Part shown: one piece after another, positions 60,012-64,000 of the stretch
Layout: the number at the start of each line of letters is the position of its first letter
Position numbering within the stretch: the stretch's first letter is position 1
NCBI RefSeq assembly: GCF_042435035.1
Contig: NZ_JBHMQT010000009.1
Location: 1 to 64,000 of the forward strand
Origin: Sphaerimonospora cavernae
GTDB taxonomy: Bacteria > Actinomycetota > Actinomycetes > Streptosporangiales > Streptosporangiaceae
Direction: 5' to 3'
Length of the DNA: 64,000 bases
Notes under the pieces: model-generated
What the model was told of the DNA's origin: nothing
Databases searched by the model: none
What the model saw: the letters and a program-made list of their open reading frames with translations, nothing else
Program-made: the position numbers and the translations under genes

Positions 60012-61130
60012 TCAGGGATGGGCCCGGTGAGGTCGGCCGGGCCCTCGCGTACGGCTGTCGCAGCGGGGCGTGGCGCTGTCGACGGTGGAGTACGGCCCGA
60101 GAGGCGGTGCCATGAGGGGAAGGCGGAGCACGAATTCGGCACCGCCGAGTGGTGAGTCTTCCGCATGTAACTTCCCGCCATGCGAGACGGCGATGTCGCG
60201 GGCGATGGCGAGGCCCAGTCCGGTGCCGCCGCGGTCCCGGCTGCGTGCGGTGTCGAGCCGCATGAAACGCTCGAAGACGCGTTCGTGCTCCTCCGAAGGG
60301 ATGCCCTCGCCGTCGTCGCGGACGATCAGTTCCGCGTCGGGACCCTCCTTGCGCAGCGTCACCTCGATGGCGTTCGTCGCATGCCGCTGGGCGTTGTCCA
60401 GCAGATTGCCCAGCAGCCGGCCGAGGTAACCGGGGACGGCACTGACCATGACATCCTCCTCGAGATCCAGCCGTGGCTGGATCCGGCCTCCTCGCTGACA
60501 GACCTCGTCCTGCACCAGTTCGGTCAGATCGACGGGCCGTCGCTCGGCGGGCCCGCTTGTCGACACCCGGGCCAGCAGGAGCAGGTCGGAAATGATCGCC
60601 TGTAGTCGCTCGACGTCGCGCAGGGCGAGCTCGGCCATCTCCCGCACGTCGGTCTGGTCCGGATGGAGCCTCGCCTCTTCGAGCTGCGCCCGCAGCCCGG
60701 CCAGGGGGGTACGCAACTCGTGGGAGGCGTCGGCGGCGAACTGTCGCTGAGACTGGAGTGTGCGCATGGTGATCTCCTCGGCCTGCTCGATGCGGCTCAG
60801 CGTGCTGTTCACGGTGCGGGCGAGCTTGGCGATCTCGTCCTCCCCCGATGGTTCGGGTACCCGCGTGCTCAGGTCATGTACGTTGATGGCGGCGAGATCG
60901 GCGCGGATGGTCTCCATCGGCCGGAGGACGCGGCCGGCCACCTTCCACACACCCCAGCCCATCAACGCGATCACGATGACTGCCTGAGTAGCGAAGAACA
61001 ACGCATGGTGGGTCACGATTGTTCCGAGCACGGCGGCCGGGATCATCAGCACCGCCGCCAGCAAGGTGGCGAAGGCCGTGATATGGCCGCGGAGGGACTG
61101 CGGGCGCATGTGGCGGACAGATAACCGCAT
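60012..61130 (-). CDS. orphan sensor histidine kinase with HAMP domain
   Basis: A 372-residue kinase. Two membrane helices near residues 18-40 and 45-67 have almost no outer loop. HAMP follows (GRVLRPMETIRADLAAINVH). The H box is FAADASHELRTPLAGLRAQL, the N box LLGNLLDNAQRHA, and G boxes DDGEGIP and GGTGLGLAI. No response regulator is adjacent. The start at 61130 places GGAG just upstream; a longer form from 61223 is possible. Confidence 0.83.
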   Translation of the reverse strand: MRLSVRHMRPQSLRGHITAFATLLAAVLMIPAAVLGTIVTHHALFFATQAVIVIALMGWGVWKVAGRVLRPMETIRADLAAINVHDLSTRVPEPSGEDEIAKLARTVNSTLSRIEQAEEITMRTLQSQRQFAADASHELRTPLAGLRAQLEEARLHPDQTDVREMAELALRDVERLQAIISDLLLLARVSTSGPAERRPVDLTELVQDEVCQRGGRIQPRLDLEEDVMVSAVPGYLGRLLGNLLDNAQRHATNAIEVTLRKEGPDAELIVRDDGEGIPSEEHERVFERFMRLDTARSRDRGGTGLGLAIARDIAVSHGGKLHAEDSPLGGAEFVLRLPLMAPPLGPYSTVDSATPRCDSRTRGPGRPHRAHP

Positions 61131-61752
61131 ATGCTCCGATGGTGATTGGATGACTCGCATCCGACGTCCTCCCGACGGTGTGCTCGCTATCCCGACGATG
61201 CCGGTTGTGACAGGCCGGGACATGCTCGACGCCTACCGCCTCGCCGGTGCGACTCGACCTGGACCTACCCGGAATTCGGGCCGGGAGCGACGATCTTGCC
61301 GGCGGTTCGGCCGCTGCGCTCCATGACGAGATCGGGACGGCGTTTCCGTTGCGTGTTTTTTCCTAGCCTGGTGCCTCATCTCTCCATCTTTAATCGTCAC
61401 GCTAGCACTAGACTTGAATTCATCAAGTAAAGGAAGCATCCTAGTTTGACCGTCGGCCGAAGCGGTGGCCGCGCGCGGGATCGGCGGGCGTTTCCGCTGG
61501 CGGGCAGTGGTTTCCTGAGGCCACTGATGGGAAGCCGGCACCGGCCAGGACTGCCTCAGGCAAAAGAATGGGCCATCTTTCGCTACCTCTGCCATAGTGT
61601 GGGCGACGGCCCGGGAACCGGAAGCGGATGCTGACCGTTGGACGACGTGGTGGAGTGGCAGGACTTGTGCGCGTGTCGTTCCCCGGGCAACATCCCCAGA
61701 TAAAGCCGTGCGAGAGGCTGATCAGCGAATCGCGTCCTGGAGGCAAGCAGCG
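61131..61752. other. intergenic region between divergent histidine kinase and Bax inhibitor-like genes
   Basis: I see no gene. An AT-rich patch at 61365-61445 contains ACTTGA-ATTCA-TCAAGT (61412-61428), a 6-bp-arm inverted repeat, and is the likeliest promoter area. The rest is GC-rich without recognisable structure. The kinase may start as far right as 61223. Confidence 0.5.
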
Positions 61753-62541
61753 ATGCAGAGCAGGAACCCCATATTCAGCCGACGTGGGGCGGGCGGTCAG
61801 CGGACCTGGTCCACCCCCGCGCCGAGCGTCGAGCAGTTGAACGCCATGTACGGCGCTCCGTCGTACGCTCCGCCGACCGCCGAGCGGACGATGACGATCG
61901 ACGACGTCGTCGTGCGCGGTTTCATGACGCTGGGCACGCTGGTCGTCACGGCGGCGCTGGCATGGTACTTCAACCTGTCCCTGGCCATCGCCATGCCGGC
62001 GGCCCTGGTCGGCGTGATCCTCGCGCTGATCGTCTCGTTCAAGCAGAGCACGAACCCGGCACTCATCCTCGGCTACGCGGTCTGCTACGGCGTCGCGATC
62101 GGTGTTGTGAGCCACGCCTACGAGATGGTCTACAACGGGATCGTCCTGCAGGCGGTCCTCGGCACAATGGTGGCCTTCGGCGGCACCCTGGCCGTCTACG
62201 CGCTCAAGATCTTCCGGCCCACGCCGAAGTTCACCAAGTTCGTGATCGCCGCCGGCTTCGCCGCGGTCGGCCTCATGCTTCTCAACTGGATTGCGAGCAT
62301 CTTCGTCAGCGGAGGCCTCGGCCTGCGCACCGACACCCCGATGGGCTGGATCTTCAGCGTGGCGATGATCCTGCTCGGCTGCTTCTTCCTCCTCCTCGAC
62401 TTCAGCGACATCGAGCAGAGCGTGCGGGCCGGCGTGCCTGAGCGCTGCTCCTGGCTGATGGCGTTCGGCCTGACGCTGAGCCTGGTCTGGCTCTACCTGG
62501 AGATCCTCCGCTTCATCAGCTACTTCACCAGCAGCGATTGA
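61753..62541 (+). CDS. Bax inhibitor-1/YccA family membrane protein
   Basis: A 262-residue protein with seven predicted helices from about residue 55. Signatures are GGTLAVYALKIFRPTPKFTK, LDFSDIEQSVRAGVP and the C-terminal SWLMAFGLTLSLVWLYLEIL. Bacterial members act as pH-gated calcium leak channels or protease modulators; the role here is not established. ATG at 61753 has GGAGG 9 bp upstream. Confidence 0.87.
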   Translation: MQSRNPIFSRRGAGGQRTWSTPAPSVEQLNAMYGAPSYAPPTAERTMTIDDVVVRGFMTLGTLVVTAALAWYFNLSLAIAMPAALVGVILALIVSFKQSTNPALILGYAVCYGVAIGVVSHAYEMVYNGIVLQAVLGTMVAFGGTLAVYALKIFRPTPKFTKFVIAAGFAAVGLMLLNWIASIFVSGGLGLRTDTPMGWIFSVAMILLGCFFLLLDFSDIEQSVRAGVPERCSWLMAFGLTLSLVWLYLEILRFISYFTSSD

Positions 62542-62706
62542 CCTCCCCGCCCCAGGCGCCACAGCAGATGGCGTCATACCAGGACGAGCTGGAAGGCATC
62601 GGCACCTTCGATCAACATCCTGTAACAAATCGATGACGTCAGGGTCTTGTCAAGCGAGAGTCGGTGATGCAGGGTGACACAAAGCAGCGTTTTCGTGGAG
62701 GTGCCC

Positions 62707-62925
62707 ATGTCGCTGAACCACTCGCCGGAGACACAGACCAAGCTGATCGCCCGCGTCTCGTCCATCACCGGACGCGACCTCCCGGAGTGGTTCCAAACCA
62801 TTGACAACGGTCCATCATTCCTACGCTGTGAAGAACGGGCGAAGTGGCTGGCCGACGAACACGGGATCAGCCACGGCTACGCGGCGGCGATCGTCAAGGA
62901 GCACGAGCGCCGGCGGAGGGCCTAG
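62707..62925 (+). CDS. DUF4287 domain protein
   Basis: A 72-residue protein matching DUF4287: TQTKLIARVSSITGRDLPEW then LADEHGISHGYAAAIVKEHE. The fold is a small helical domain with possible helix-turn-helix shape. Function unknown. The ATG has GGAGGTGCCC upstream; an upstream in-frame ATG lacks it. Confidence 0.75.
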   Translation: MSLNHSPETQTKLIARVSSITGRDLPEWFQTIDNGPSFLRCEERAKWLADEHGISHGYAAAIVKEHERRRRA

Positions 62926-62962
62926 GGAGTCCTAGGGAACGGACCGCGACCCCAGCTCGAAC

Positions 62963-63000
62963 ATGATGCGCTCGCACCATCACCGGTGCGAGTGCATCAT
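62963..63000 (+). promoter_or_regulatory. 16-bp hairpin ending 6 bp before the PPOX start codon
   Basis: ATGATGCGCTCGCACC pairs with GGTGCGAGTGCATCAT with a single G-T pair, loop ATCACC. It occupies the place where a ribosome site should be. It may terminate the DUF4287 transcript or gate translation of the next gene. Confidence 0.6.
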
Positions 63001-63006
63001 TGTGTT

Positions 63007-63417
63007 ATGGATCTAGACAAGGCTCGTGAATTCACCCGGACCAACCACCGGGCCGTCATGCTCACCCAGTACCCTGACGGCCGGCCGCAGATGTCACCGG
63101 TCACTGTCGGCTGCGACGAGGACGGGTACATCGTGGTCAGCAGCCGCGAGACCGCGATCAAGACCCGCAACCTCCGCAAGCATCCGCAGACGTTCCTCAC
63201 CGTGATGACGGACGCCTTCTACGGTCCGTGGATCCAGGTCGAGGGCACCGTCGAGATCATCTCGCTGCCGGAGGCGATGGACCATCTGGTCGACTACTAC
63301 CGGCGCGTCAGCGGGGAGCACCCCGACTGGGACGACTACCGTTCCGCGATGGTCCGGGAGAAGCGGGTGATCATTCGAATCACGCCCACCCGCGCCGGCC
63401 CGGACCACCACGGCTGA
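63007..63417 (+). CDS. PPOX-class F420/FMN-dependent oxidoreductase
   Basis: A 136-residue split-barrel flavin/deazaflavin protein. Typical segments are AVMLTQYPDGRPQMSPVTVG, YIVVSSRETAIKTRNLRKHP and GPWIQVEGTVEII. Relatives use F420H2 or FMN; which one cannot be decided. No ribosome site precedes the ATG; the hairpin ends 6 bp before it, so the message may be leaderless or structured. Confidence 0.8.
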   Translation: MDLDKAREFTRTNHRAVMLTQYPDGRPQMSPVTVGCDEDGYIVVSSRETAIKTRNLRKHPQTFLTVMTDAFYGPWIQVEGTVEIISLPEAMDHLVDYYRRVSGEHPDWDDYRSAMVREKRVIIRITPTRAGPDHHG

Positions 63418-63428
63418 CAGAACACCGA

Positions 63429-64000
63429 TCAGGCGAGCCGCTCCAGGACCATCGCCATGCCCTGGCCGCCGCCCACGCACATCGTCTCGAGACCGATGGT
63501 CTTGTCGTGGAAACGGAGGCTGTTGATCAATGTGGAAGTGAGTCGGGCGCCCGTCATGCCGAACGGGTGCCCGACCGCGATGGCTCCGCCGTTCACGTTG
63601 AGGCGGTCGATGTCGATGCCGAGCTCCCGGTACGACGGGATGACCTGGGCGGCGAACGCCTCGTTGATCTCGACGAGGTCCACGTCGCCGATGGACATCC
63701 CGGCCCGGGCGAGGGCCTGCCGGGAGGCCTCGATCGGCCCGAGACCCATGATCTCGGGGGAGAGCCCGGTGACGCCGGTCGAGACGATCCGTGCCAGCGG
63801 CGTGATCCCCAGCTCCGCTGCCTTGGTGTCGCTCATCACGATCACCGCGGCCGCCCCGTCGTTCAGCGGGCAGCAGTTGCCGGCCGTGATCGTGCCATCG
63901 GGACGGAAGACCGGCTTGAGCTGGGAGACCGCCTCGTACGTCGTCCCGGCGCGCGGGCCGTCGTCCTTGCTGGCCACGCTCCCGTCGGGAAGCGTGACCG
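63429..64000 (-). CDS. acetyl-CoA acyltransferase (thiolase), partial
   Basis: The C-terminal 190 residues of a thiolase; the 5' part lies beyond the right edge. Visible motifs are NCCPLNDGAAAVIVMSD, EINEAFAAQ with the active-site region, NVNGGAIAVGHPFGMTGAR with the catalytic His, and the Cys in MCVGGGQGMAMVLERLA. It cleaves or condenses acyl-CoA in fatty-acid degradation. Convergent with the PPOX gene. Confidence 0.9.
   Translation of the reverse strand, partial: VTLPDGSVASKDDGPRAGTTYEAVSQLKPVFRPDGTITAGNCCPLNDGAAAVIVMSDTKAAELGITPLARIVSTGVTGLSPEIMGLGPIEASRQALARAGMSIGDVDLVEINEAFAAQVIPSYRELGIDIDRLNVNGGAIAVGHPFGMTGARLTSTLINSLRFHDKTIGLETMCVGGGQGMAMVLERLA

Overview
The window is high-GC actinomycete chromosome. 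The housekeeping order glmU-prs-rplY-pth and mfd-(SurA-like)-mazG-eno-ftsB-DUF501-ppx, frequent GTG/TTG starts, many 4-bp ATGA overlaps and strong GGAGG sites fit Actinomycetota. The accessory set (ectABCD beside ehuBCDA, several eukaryotic-like and sulfation genes) suggests a Streptosporangiales-type genome; this placement is inference. No prophage, CRISPR array, transposase or large secondary-metabolite cluster was seen.

Layout. 0-6 kb: a secreted trypsin-fold protein, a tamR-tam divergent pair, and a fatty-acid desaturase followed by a TetR regulator. 6.4-12 kb: a HTH/LAGLIDADG-like protein next to tRNA-Gln, then glmU, prs, rplY and pth. 12-17.4 kb: a phosphoglycosyl transferase and a sulfate-activation operon (cysQ, cysD, a 32-residue ORF, cysN), then a sulfotransferase overlapping panD. 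17.4-24.3 kb: a toxin-antitoxin pair, a methyltransferase, a Ser/Thr kinase, an ATPase, a PecS/PecM-like pair and a small lipoprotein. 24.5-31.9 kb: the ectoine/hydroxyectoine uptake operon ehuBCDA and biosynthesis operon ectABCD, both on the minus strand. 31.9-37.3 kb: a FtsX/LolD-type ABC exporter divergent from a two-component system. 37.3-43.7 kb: remnants of surface-polysaccharide functions (kinase-like protein with an altered metal site, truncated Wzz, GH26-like hydrolase), an ECF sigma factor, a metallopeptidase remnant, a Sat-like/APS kinase fusion and a methyltransferase. 43.9-52.7 kb: mfd to ppx. 52.7-64 kb: PadR, ArsR and EamA genes, an AAA_14 ATPase, UDG, ndh, a tRNA with a UAA anticodon, an orphan histidine kinase, a Bax inhibitor-like protein, small proteins and a partial thiolase.

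How the parts connect. CysDN makes APS, the distant APS kinase makes PAPS, the sulfotransferase uses it and CysQ removes PAP. No PAPS reductase is present, so this looks like a sulfation route for a surface glycan or other product rather than cysteine synthesis. The ect and ehu operons share a multi-part upstream region: a CRP-type TGTGA-N6-TCACA box, a further TGTGACC at the same 17-nt spacing, an AAACATCGGG element and a TTCGCTAGGTTCG element. The ndh upstream region holds two Rex-type operators. The most unusual RNA is a perfectly folded 73-nt class-I tRNA at 59847-59919 with anticodon UAA, where a leucine tRNA would normally have a long variable arm.
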